Source: Centroberyx gerrardi (lineage: Eukaryota > Chordata > Actinopteri > Beryciformes > Berycidae). Taken from it: a stretch of 64,000 nucleotides of DNA. The notes under the pieces were generated by a model. It was given only the letters and a program-made list of their open reading frames with translations. It ran no database searches and was not told where the DNA came from. The DNA lies in assembly GCF_048128805.1 (NCBI RefSeq), contig NC_136016.1, positions 11,274,676 to 11,338,675 of the forward strand, in the 5' to 3' direction. Numbering within the stretch: the stretch's first letter is position 1; each line of letters begins with the position of its first letter. A program made the translations under genes and the position numbers. This document shows positions 31,593-41,865 of this stretch, piece by piece.

Positions 31593-34580
31593 TTATTTCT
31601 TCTCTAGAAGCACAAGTTCCTGTGGCATTCTCCTGGCCGCTCGGATGACATCCAGAATGTTGACCTTGTCCCCAAACTCAATCTCTCTGTGCTCCAGCTT
31701 TATTCCCTGGAAGAGAATAAACACAATGGGTGTAATGAGAAATAGTTTGACTTTTATGCAAATCAAGGGAAGGCTCTTGATATCAAGTCATAAAAAAGGA
31801 AAGCCTGAAAGTTATAAAGTAAAAAGTCCACCCCAAAACACAATTTTTTTTAAACTATCTAAAGCTCAAAAGGTAAACATCAGGTTTTGGTGTCAGTCCC
31901 TCAGAATCAAAGAGCGAGGGCTTCTTTCTAGACTCACTGTTTTGCACCGATGTTCAACAATCATACTGTGAGAAATCCATCGTAAAAGAGGCAGAGAGAC
32001 CAATTTCTGACAGTAGCCTCTGTAGACCACAATGCAATGCAGCCACAGGAGGTGTTGTATTTTGAGTAAAGGACGCCTCTTCTCAACTGGAAAAACTTTC
32101 TCTCTTGCCGTTATTATGCTTTCGCTATCACCATCACTCTCTCCACCTAAACGTACTGAATGCCAATCAAACAACAAAATCAAGCTGGGTAGCCAATTGA
32201 GGATGACTCGTATTAAACATTGTTGATTAAAGTTGACTAAAATTATTGTGTAAATTCTGTTTAAACTAAATCATAATTCATTCTCTGTAGTGTCACACAT
32301 CCCTGCTGGCCTAGGACTTAATCCCACCAAAACCTCCTTGTTTCAGCAAAAGATCAAAAATACTTTGGGAGTTGCCTTACTGACTCCAGCAGAGCTGTTA
32401 TTTCTGTCTCCTGCTGATGATCTTAGGGCTTTTCGCTCAAGAGTGATTCAAGGCAACACTGTCTAAACATGCAGAACACAATGACTCAGCTCCCTTGATA
32501 AAAAAACCCCCACTATTTTTGTTTCACTTTAAACGATTGTCAGTTGTTTCAGAGGTTGTTACTGGAATGTCTGATAAGGTTCTGGCACTCTTGGCTAGTT
32601 TTTATTTTTAACTTGTTATGAGAGAGGGTAACATAAGGACAGATATCTTAAGGGCCACACAGTATGGGAAACTAAGTTTATCAGCCATGGCTGCCTATCA
32701 CCATCATTGCTACTTAATGTAACAACTTCACACCTGTTCTCTTGGGTTTGTCAAAAGGCATTCTGGGAAATGTAAGAAATCATGAACTTAAGTAAAAGTA
32801 GATGAGGAAAATTGGAGGGAAAGTGGGTACACCAAAAAACACATCACGAAATAACTCCTGAAAATGCATTGAACATCACAGATTGATCTTGGTTACCTGT
32901 GATGTAGGTTACCTGTTTTGTCAGCCAATAGAAACCAAGATCAACCAATCACAGATTGCAAAAGCATGCTTTTTAACTAGTAGAAGTCAGTCCAACCTGA
33001 AAAGCTGGTCTGTGTTTGAAGGGTGTGCTGGCTTGCCTCTTCTATAATTAGTAAAGGTATCACTAGTAAAACATTTCATCATTATGTAATTGATTGTGTA
33101 ATGATGATTGTTGTTGTTGGATTATGTCTGTGCCAACTGTTGAAGTTTTACCTGCTGTCCTGGTCCAATGACGAACACTCCACCGAGGACAAAGCCCTCC
33201 CCGAAAATGTTTCCCATGAAACCGTTCTTGAAGGCCCTCAGGCCGTTCATCCACACCCCCACACGGAGGAACGCAAGGAGACCCATCTTCCGCTCACGGG
33301 GCCCATAAAAACGTCTCTGCAAGCAAGCAAACAAGAGGACTTCAATGTTTCAGTAAGGCCTAAATTGATTCTCACAGATCTTGAATGACTTCAGTGTATT
33401 CAGAAAGTATTGGTGCTGGAACTGGCTCAGTCCCCAGTTACCATGACCGGTAGCATGATCAGTGGTTCTCGTATGAAAGAGGACCGCTGTAGCAGAGAAA
33501 GCTGACCAGACAATAAACCAATTCATTACAGAAATAAGCTGCACCTTTTCATCCAAGAAGACCTCGCCCTTGAAGTAGGGTCTGAAGTTCTGGACCTCTG
33601 TGCCGACATCCTCCTTCACCACGGCGTACAGAGGGACCCCAAGCTCATCCAGCTGGGGCTTCAGAGAGGACAGCTCTGCAGCCTCCTGCAGCCAGTGAAC
33701 GGTGAACAAAAAAAATTCTGAAAACCTCTGACAGGGTTTTGTTCATTGCCATAGTATAATAGTACTGCAATACCTTGACAAAAACTACTACTGCTGTTGT
33801 AAATATTCTCAAATATTGCAGTGATAGCATAGGGGATTTTAAAAAACTAGGATAAGGTCACTAAATTCACAATTGAGTACCATCAGACAGACAGTGTGTC
33901 CTAATAATAATAATAATAATAATAATAATATTAGTGATTCCTCATTAAGGCATTACTTTTCCTGAGGGAAACACATTTGAGACTTGTGAACCTGGATCCA
34001 GCTGAGGCACTGGACATAAACAAATGGAGTAAAACATCATCACACTGAAGGGACAGGATCTTACGAACATATTACCTCTCTGCACAAAAATCATCCAGGC
34101 CGCCTTACAGCCATGATTACAGCCCCAGACTTGTCCCATAGAGATTTGGCTCTGAAAGTCTTTGCTTCTGGGTGAAGAAATGAGGTGAAAGGGGAATTAG
34201 GCAATACAATAGACTGAATGCAGAACAACAGTAATTTCACAGTGCTTTAAGATACAAGGAAATCAATAAACGATTATAACAAAAATGAAAAACAATGACC
34301 AGCTTCATTAGCATTAGTATTATTATCAAACAATGGAATAACCAGTCACAGAAAACAAGACATTAGTGCAGACATTTGAAGAGTGAAAACAATCAGTGCT
34401 AGGAAATTTGCACTTGTTGAGCTGTATTGTCTTACCTCCTTTCAAAGTTTTAAGGTCAGTCTCCTCTAAATGTTTGAGAGTGGCTTTCAGCGGTGGTGTC
34501 AGAAACATATCGGTTAAAAAATTCATAATACCAGCAACGAATGCGCCGACGGCCGCCACGGCGCGTGCTACGACGGCCAT
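31593..34580 (-). CDS. selenou1: Selenoprotein U1 (PRXL2A/FAM213A family), tandem copy B
   Basis: Exons: 34580-34436, 34167-34076, 33685-33545, 33316-33152, 31706-31593, giving 218 residues with TGA read as Sec (U74, C77). The ATG at 34580 has A at -3 and G at +4, and the frame opens directly into an Ala/Val-rich hydrophobic anchor (VVARAVAAVGAFVAGI). The order of family motifs matches copy A: LWDKSGAVIMAVRRPG-U-FLCRE, GVPLYAVVKEDVGTEVQNF, YFKGEVFLD, FYGPRERKMG, GEGFVLGGVFVIGPGQQ, GIKLEHREIEFGD. The C-terminus (LVLLEKK) differs from copy A. Exon lengths match copy A for exons 2-3 (92 and 141 nt) but not elsewhere. The TGA plus 3' SECIS argue for a working selenoprotein rather than a pseudogene. 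The exact teleost paralogue suffix is unknown. Confidence 0.93.
32194..32703. repeat. 0.5-kb direct repeat, unit 2
   Basis: Second unit of the repeat described at 29834-30339, in the same orientation, located in the last intron of copy B. Its position relative to exons is not the one it has in copy A, so it does not simply mirror the gene duplication. Confidence 0.7.
33902..33931. repeat. (AAT)10 microsatellite
   Basis: TAA/AAT triplet run in the intron between exons 2 and 3 of selenou1 copy B. Confidence 0.9.
34091..34093 (-). other. selenou1: In-frame TGA, predicted selenocysteine codon (copy B, residue 74)
   Basis: Minus-strand codons read CCT GGA TGA TTT TTG TGC AGA GAG, the same P-G-U-F-L-C-R-E context as copy A but with a different Phe codon. 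Both copies keep TGA, with sense codons maintained downstream. Confidence 0.9.
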
Positions 34581-35304
34581 CGTCGGCTGCCTTGAATCTG
34601 CCACGATGCAACAAACCGCAATAAACTTTGCAAATACTACAAATAGTCCTCTTCCTCAGTCCGTTTTATTGAATCTTGCTGACTAACCGCTTGGCTCACC
34701 ACTTGTGACTCGACCGCGGCTGAAGCACGTTTAAATTCCAGCTAAATATAATCCACTCAGATTTTTTCCGAACTTTCTCAATCGACATGGACCCTGATAC
34801 TGATCAAACACGGCTTGATTAGATACAGACCATGCAGCTGTGGTCAATCAGTGAGGCTGCCATCAAGTCTGCTGCTGGAAGACGATCCAACAAAGGCCAA
34901 AATGAAGAAAGAAAAAAAAATAAGTCACATGAATCATCACTTTTTGCCTACATGCCTCTTCAAAGGGGACTGAATCAGATTTGAAAACATGTGGGCTTTA
35001 ATATCAGACATGGCAAGACTGGGAATGTTGCAAGATCATAGAATAAAATATCATGTTGTCACAGATTCTGCAATACAATCTGTGTCATTCTTCCCAAATG
35101 GAGTGGATAATGACCTTACATAAGAGCTGAATGAAAAGACTCTTAGGAAACAAGTCACATGAAACATGAATCATCACAGCAAACTTTACCCTCTTCCTCT
35201 TGCCTGTGTAAACACGGTTCAATCAGGTTAAAAAATAATAGGCCTAGATCTCAGATACTGCAATAAACTGCAATAAACTGAATAGATAAAAAATAATTTA
35301 ATGA
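34581..35304. other. Intergenic region between selenou1 copy B and dydc1
   Basis: Holds the 5' flank of selenou1 copy B (including an AT-rich stretch with AAATATAATC at about 34744) and the distal 3' flank of dydc1. I see no coding exon and no firm promoter motif. Confidence 0.4.
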
Positions 35305-35321
35305 TTTATTATTCATTTATT
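35305..35321 (-). terminator. dydc1: Poly(A) signals of the dydc1-like gene
   Basis: Two AATAAA hexamers on the minus strand (complements of 35305-35310 and 35316-35321), about 150 bases after the stop codon at 35473. Confidence 0.6.
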
Positions 35322-35472
35322 CAAACTGCATATTTACACACATACAGATCCATCATTCACACGTCCTGCTAATAGACTTGAGCAGGTATTAGGTCAGTGA
35401 CAGTGTTATATAAACTCGTTTAAATCTATATAAAGTATGACGTGGATCAATGAGAAAACAACAGTGAGTAGT

Positions 35473-38400
35473 TCATGTCTGTTCTGCTTCGTTTTCTTCC
35501 TCCTGAAAAGCAAAACAAGGCTCAGTTAGAAAATATTCATCAGTGATATGATACATACTGTAAGAACACTAAATATCTAAAGTATAGGCACAGAGACTGA
35601 GAACAGTTTAGGCCTCTTCACTGATGGGCACACTTATTCACTTTAGCATTTGAAACAGACACGCATAAATCATGAGTTGTTCCCAGTTGACCTGCAGAAT
35701 CGAGATAATAGCTGATTTGTTCTTTTAGAAACAACCCTCTACCTTCTCCTGGGCGTCTTCCTCGTCAGGAGGAGAGTTTTCAGGTTCCCCTTGCGGCATC
35801 GCTGGCCCCTCGCCCGCCGGTGTCCCATCTTCCATTACATCACTGTCAGCTGTGATGTAATCAGTGGTCCCACTTGTCTGGTGCCTGTCTGCCTCCTGGG
35901 ATGAGGTAGTTAGAACAGTACTGGTTAAACATTAAACCGATGTGTCTTGCATTTCTATTTCTAGGTTTCCATCCTCACAGTGCTGAACAGCGTCTCCCCT
36001 GACTGCACTGCCTCCAAGACCTGCTAGGACTCATAAGCTTCACACTGCTGCCTCCTCTGGACGCATTTTCCTTTAGCGTCTCAATCTCTAGACATGACTT
36101 TTGGGAAGGATAGGCCAGAGACATTCTGAAATTTACAAAACACTAATGAATGTATGAATAGACATGCTCAATAGAGACAGTATATAACGACCACCTTTTC
36201 CTGGTCCTGATGAGGAGGAGAAGTTGGTTTGTGCGTCTCCTGTTCCCTTTCGTTCGTCTCTTTTTCCGCAGAAGGTGTCTCTTCTGGCTTGAGACCTTCA
36301 TTCTGTGGGTCAGAGGCTGACTCTGCTTGGATGGAATCAGCAGGTTCACTGGTTTCAGGTTTATCAGTCTTCTGGTAAAACGGTGCGATGTGGGAAAAGG
36401 AGTAAATTAGACTCTGGACAACATAGCCAGCAAAGCAATCCTATCCTTCTGCCTTTGCTCAGCCTGACTCCTGTTTTGTTTTCACCTGGACATCCCAGAC
36501 TTTTTTGCGTGGGGGTGTTCAAAATGTTCCTCTATTCTTCTCAGCTGTGGTTTTCTTGTTCCATCTGCCTCTCTTTCCCTTCATCTGGCCTTTTGAATTG
36601 AACCTGTCTTCAGCTCATCATAATCTTTTTAACCACTCTGTCAATCTATCCATTGTCTTTCCTTGCTCTTTTATCCTGGGTCTGTTGCATCCTCAATCTG
36701 AATACACGAGAACATGAATCCTCATTCTGGATACATCAAAATCAATCTCAGACAGCATTCATTCACACTGTGTATTTCAGCAGCATCACCTTCTCCTCGT
36801 CTTGAGGGTCAAGGGAACGAGGATTTTCTTTCTCATGTAGCTCTTCTGTTTTGTTTGATTTTAAATCTTCAGCATCTTGGCTAGAAGCTGACTGTAATGG
36901 ATCAGTGAGCTCCGGTTCGGCAGTCTCAGCTTGATCAGCCACCTGCTGAGCAGTTTGTGAGACAGGACAATATGTGATTCAACCACTTACCTTTTCATTT
37001 GTTAGTTATATAATATGTTACAACATAAAGCATTCAGGTAGTTAGTCTACACGACAGGTCTAAAATACAATAGGATGATATTTGGTCACAAAAAGTGGCT
37101 CATCACCTTATCCTCATCTTGGACAGCCTCTTTCTCTTCTACTTGATCATTGCTTGGCTCCGCCTCAGTTTTTCCTGCAGGCATTTCTTTAGACTCCTCT
37201 TCGACTGGAGCGCTGATGACCTCAGAAGGGGAAGTTCTTACCTCCACAGGTTCTCCCACAGTGCTTACATCATCTGTAACCTTCACCTGGCAGACACACC
37301 ACCTCCTTAAACCATCTGAAGCCAGTCATTTCACAATCACTCCCACACCATACGAGCCAAGCCATGATGCAAGCCATGCACAGAATGTACAGAGGAGTAA
37401 ACCTGCCACCCTCCAGCCTCCAAAAAGACTTCAGCAGCGCACACACCTCAAAACTAAAGAGGAAAAAAGAATAGCTCCTTAAGATGCTTAAAAGGTTATC
37501 AAAGAAGCGATTGCAGTGATTCAGGGAGGCACCACCACCAGAAGCACACAGACAATGTTGAGATCAGCTTTATCACCTCCTGTTCAGTGTTATTTTCCTG
37601 AGTTTTGACTTGGTTTTCCTCTGTGCCCTGCTGGTTTTCTGAATCAGAGGTGATTGGTTCCTCTACTTCCAGAGGTTTGTGGTCCTCAGCAGCTCCTGCT
37701 GTGGCCGGTGGGGTCGTATCAGACCCTGGATGCTCCTTCTGAGGGATCTGCCGATGTGTTGATGAAATTCTCGTGGGCTTTTGCTCAAAATGTCATGTAA
37801 GGGGTTAATACATTTACTCCATGGGAGCACAGGTGTGTGAAATATATTACTGTGATGACGTTCCTTTTCTGAACCTCATCTCTCTTCATTTGCTGTTCCT
37901 GCTGGTTCTTAATTTCAAAATAGGGGTCCTTTACCTCTTATAGTCTGAAATATGACTAAGATTAATTATGAACACTAGATCAACCTTCACAATTAAACTA
38001 AGCCAGAAAATGACAAAACAAGACAGCACAGCCTCAAGAATCTAAAGAAAGGAAAACAAATCTTACATCATCTCCCTCAGGCAGTGCAGCGAGACTCGGT
38101 TGGTAGGAGTCTTTGGATTGTTTGAACATAGGAGTAGGAGTAGATGGAGGAGATGAAACGTTTGGTTCAGATACCTTCAAAGATTAACATGTTGTGATTA
38201 CTAACCCTAACCCGAGGAAAAACACACACAAACTCATTATCAAGAGGATTTTGTCACTCAACATACTTTCTTAGACTCCTCCAAGGCCTCACTGATGTTT
38301 TGCTCCTCCTCTCTCAGCTTTTGCTGGTGCAATGCCTCTTCTCTGGCTGTGAGCTGCTCCTGCTCCAGCAGTGCCAAGTTGATCTTTTGCTGAAATTACA

Positions 38401-39523
38401 AAAAAAATAGTAGCATGAAGAATATTTTTATAGGTTTTTATTTCATACGTATATGGGTTCAATGGTCTAAAAGGCTCATTATGGATGAAGGAAACTCTGA
38501 ACTGAAATTGTTTATGTGCCAGCATGGTATTGCCTTTCATTGCTACACCAGTGATACATCTGTCAGTAAAACCCAATGACTTAAGTAAGTTGGTTGTATT
38601 ACATTACTGCTGATGTTCAAGACAGGATGTCTCAGAACTTTCTTCATTACACTTTGATAAAAATGAAGTTGGTTTACTAAATTGTTCCTGAATGAATTTC
38701 AAGACAAATTCAGCAGTCTTTGGTATTTTAACAGATAATATCCAGGCTGTATCTAAAAATGAAGGCATTGTCTTTGATCCAAGTTTAAACTTTGAACAAT
38801 GTTCCAAAAAGCTAGTCCAGTCTTCTCCAACTCAGAGATTTTGCCAACCATAGATTGGTCCTGTCTCTCATTGACAAAGAGAGAGTTATACATGCTTTCA
38901 TGTCTTCTTCTCTTGATTACCGTAACACTTTATTTACCTGTCTTGACCAACAAGCTGTTGCACGGCTTCAGATTGTGCAAAATGCTGTAGCAAGGCTTTT
39001 GACTATGACTAAGAGAAGGGACCACATTGCACCCTTTTTAGCACCCTTACATTGGTTGCCTGTCAGTTTTAGAATAAGATTTTACTGGCAACGTATAAGG
39101 CTTGTCAAGACCCTGCCCCTACCACATCTCTGACCTCTTAACCCCTCATGAGCCTGCGTGCAGCCTTAGATCCTCAGACAGCTCCCAAGTCCAGGCTAAA
39201 GACAAAAGGTGACTGGGCTTTTGCTGTCACAGCTATCACGGCCGGTGGCTTTGAAATGCCCTGCCTGAGGAGCTTAGACTGGCTAAACCGGTGTCATCCT
39301 TTAAGGCACCTCTCAAAACCCATTTGTACACAAAGGCCTTACATAATTTCACCTGCATGTTCATCCTGCATTTTTACCCTTCTTTCTCATTGCTGCGTTT
39401 TTTTTCAGTTATATTTCTTTTTGATTGCCTGTTTGTTAAGCAGGTTGTAACTTTTGTTTTTAGTTTTAATATTATTATTATTAGAATCATCATTATTATT
39501 CGTAGTTGTAGTAGTAGTAGCAA

Positions 39524-39570
<47 letters not shown>

Positions 39571-39822
39571 ACGTTGTTCCTACAGGGATGCAAGGCAACC
39601 ATAAGCCCAGGTACACAGTAGCCTATATTGTGTAATACCGCCCCTCACTGACAAGAAAACAAAACAACAACATACCTCCGCCTCATATTGAATGTTGTCG
39701 TTGTATTTGTAAAGCCAGTGCGCCAGATATTCGACGGGGTCCACCGGCTGCTGCTCCGCCACCTCGGCGAGTCCTTCAGCGAGACACTTTCCCAGATGTT
39801 TCTTTATATACTCCGAGTCCAT
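35473..39822 (-). CDS. dydc1: DPY30-motif protein (DYDC1-like) with extended acidic exon array
   Basis: Exons: 39822-39676, 38389-38267, 38174-38067, 37747-37577, 37286-37107, 36942-36790, 36371-36195, 35895-35743, 35502-35473. All are phase 0-0 with lengths divisible by three, total 413 aa. Residues 1-49 carry the Dpy-30 dimerisation motif ([15 protein letters not shown] at 26-40). Residues 50-90 are a Gln/Glu-rich helix ([17 protein letters not shown]) typical of DYDC1. The human proteins end at about 177 aa. Here five further exons (57, 60, 51, 59 and 51 codons) encode acidic, Pro/Ser/Glu/Lys-rich sequence, four of them ending D/Q-E-(D)K. Family members are linked to cilia/sperm flagella. 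The lower exons rest on clean splice sites and an open phase, not on homology I can recall. A possible extra exon at about 37866-37925 was not included. Position next to mat1a supports the identity. Confidence 0.82.
38594..39400 (+). mobile_element. Degenerate LINE (L2/Rex-like) reverse transcriptase 3' fragment
   Basis: The frame at 38855-39133 translates to a typical C-terminal segment of a fish non-LTR retrotransposon ORF2: [44 protein letters not shown]. The next frame (39178 on) gives the GDWAFAV ... [14 protein letters not shown] end of the same family. It is frame-broken and 5' truncated, followed by AT-rich triplet repeats, and lies in dydc1 intron 1 in antisense orientation. It is not expected to be active. 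Confidence 0.8.
39502..39570 (+). repeat. (GTA)n microsatellite
   Basis: Imperfect GTA/TAG triplet run at the 3' side of the LINE fragment, interrupted near 39520 (agcaatag). It yields artefactual poly-Ser/poly-Leu/poly-Thr frames. Confidence 0.95.
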
Positions 39823-40151
39823 TTTCTCTCTCTGGGAAGTTGAAATATAAACTTCATAACGGGAGAGTGGGTACATTATTTCAAACAGGTAACCTCACTG
39901 CACTGCCAGCCAACGTTAGCTTAGGGAACTAACGTTACCGCTACTAACGTTATCTTAGCTAGAAACCTCTTCAGTGATGCAAAATCGATCAGGTTTGAAA
40001 TGAACGAGCACTTGTCTAGAAAATAAATAAATCTTTGCTCATTGCATTTTTACTATTTACATTACAGAGCGTACTATTTTGACACAATGTATAACTGCTA
40101 TTGTTACTAAAATATCACAACTTAATTTAGCAACCAAAACAACTTAAACAA

Positions 40152-40200
40152 ACCTTCCTTTCGTTGAGCGTCCGGATATGTGTTGTGTCTCCATGGTAAC
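40152..40200 (-). promoter_or_regulatory. dydc1: dydc1 5'UTR first exon/promoter with X-box-like motif (40187-40200)
   Basis: On the plus strand 40187-40200 reads GTCTCCATGGTAAC. This is close to the RFX-factor X-box consensus (GTNRCC, 0-3 spacer, RGYAAC), with one mismatch in the first half-site and a perfect second half-site. A donor on the minus strand (GGAAG|gtttgt, about 40153) could end a short non-coding exon leading to the coding exon at 39822. RFX X-boxes mark ciliary gene promoters. Confidence 0.45.
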
Positions 40201-40425
40201 AGTGTCACTTCATTAATCCTCCCTCCTACCGTGATAGAACAGTTCCTAGTTAAATGAACATGTGACAATTATTGGTGCTGAGATAAGTTTGCTGAGTTTG
40301 TTTGTCAGTTATTAATAATCAACCGCAATATGGTGCTTTTTCTTCTTTTTCATACTTGATAATGGGACAGAGGCTGCCGTCTGGGCTACTCATAGGCCTA
40401 CTGTCTGGCCAGTGTTAGATCTGCT

Positions 40426-40474
<49 letters not shown>

Positions 40475-41636
40475 TTCAATGCATTCTAGCAAGGACACTT
40501 TGATTCATTCATAAACCAGTGCGACACGTGCTTTTTTTTGGCCTGTTAATTTCTCAGGTTCTGACTTCCAGGCAACTAGATCATAGACTGCAGAGCCAGG
40601 TCACACATCAGGGGAGAACCACTGCCGACCGGCTGGAATCGGAATGCGCTGAGATATACCGGGATGGACGACACACTCGCAGCTGCCACATTCCCTAGAA
40701 CTGCTGGAGGGGAAACAGGATCTTAGCACATTCCTCGTCTCACAGTGCCACTGCTCAGCAGCCACCAACACCTGACCCTGACACATAGGATGCACACGGT
40801 AATCGCAGAGGGTTAGGATGCACACGGTAGTCCCCTCCTCCAACACACACTCTCACACTTGCAAACATTTAGTGTTATGTTATGGAGTCCTGTGATTCCT
40901 TATTGTCAGCATAAATACTGCGTAAACAGTATTACACATACTTTGCTATAGGGTAAATGCTATATGTATGCTGCACTGCCTGTTGTAAAATTAAACTGCC
41001 TGTGGTCTATGTTGATTAATAGCTTTGAAGTAAAACAAAATACTCATTTTTTTTGCTCAGGTCTGACTTGAACTTGGATGACCTTTGCTCTTTGCCTGTC
41101 ATGGTCCCTGCACTACAGAAATGGGTGCAAATCTTACCGGGGGACCTCGTGTATCCTAAAGTTTCATCATCTCTTCATGATGTTTGTCATGTCCTGTCTT
41201 TATCAGTTCATATCAGTGCCAATAAACTGTGCAGTACACTAAGTGGTGAATATGGCCCAGCAGCAGGGAACTCTGTGTACACAGCCATAGACATCCCTAT
41301 GGGGAACTCAGGGGCCCCTGGCTACAAAGAGACAAAGACTACGCATGAGGAGTGGGTGGAAGAGCTTCAAAGTAACCCTTTGATGAAATGAGCGACTACT
41401 GGAATGTCTAGCACCGGGGATTTGATTTTGATTGGTCCAGTGGCTGACATGGCTGTGACAAAGTGAGAATGTTTGGCACACAAGGAGTTAAAAAAAGTTT
41501 CTCCAGGAAAAAATTTAATCCCTCCCTCGCTTTTCTCCCCTCTGAATGGTCTAGCCCGCCGGTTCACATGGCCCCCTCCCCCTGTGAGTGTGAGCGTGTG
41601 TGAGTGTGTGTGTGTGTGTGCATGTTGTCTTTGCCT
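40201..41636. other. Intergenic region between dydc1 and mat1a
   Basis: A divergent intergenic stretch holding an (AC)22 microsatellite at 40429-40472. The open frame at 41053-41391 has no splice partners or family resemblance. No gene is supported. Confidence 0.5.
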
Positions 41637-41643
41637 TATATAG
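41637..41643 (+). promoter_or_regulatory. mat1a: TATA box of mat1a
   Basis: TATATAG in the context gccTTATATAGtgc, about 220 bases upstream of the mat1a ATG, just after a GT-rich stretch. A start site about 25-30 bases downstream would give a 5'UTR of about 195 bases with no intron. The mammalian liver gene is known to have a TATA-type promoter. Confidence 0.55.
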
Positions 41644-41865
41644 TGCAGAGTTGTCCGGGTGTAGTGCCTTAGGACTGCGAGATTAGACTGCATTTCTGTT
41701 TGCAAAGGAGCAGCCAAAGTCTCCCACGCATTCTGTCTATCATCATTATCCTGTCTTGATAAGAATACAGGGACACATCAACTGCCAGCCTCCCAGCTCC
41801 ATACTTGACATCTCTGTTTTCTCTATCTAGTTTCTTCCTTGTCAAACCACTCGTAGGGGGACAGA

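Noticed and set aside
37866-37930. Possible extra dydc1 exon ([15 protein letters not shown] on the minus strand)
   Set aside because: The acceptor would have to be TATAAGAG|G with a poor pyrimidine tract and a weak donor. The neighbouring exons join in phase without it, so it was left out, though it fits the style of the array.
41053-41391. 112-codon plus-strand frame upstream of mat1a
   Set aside because: No family resemblance, no splice partners, and it lies upstream of the mat1a TATA box.
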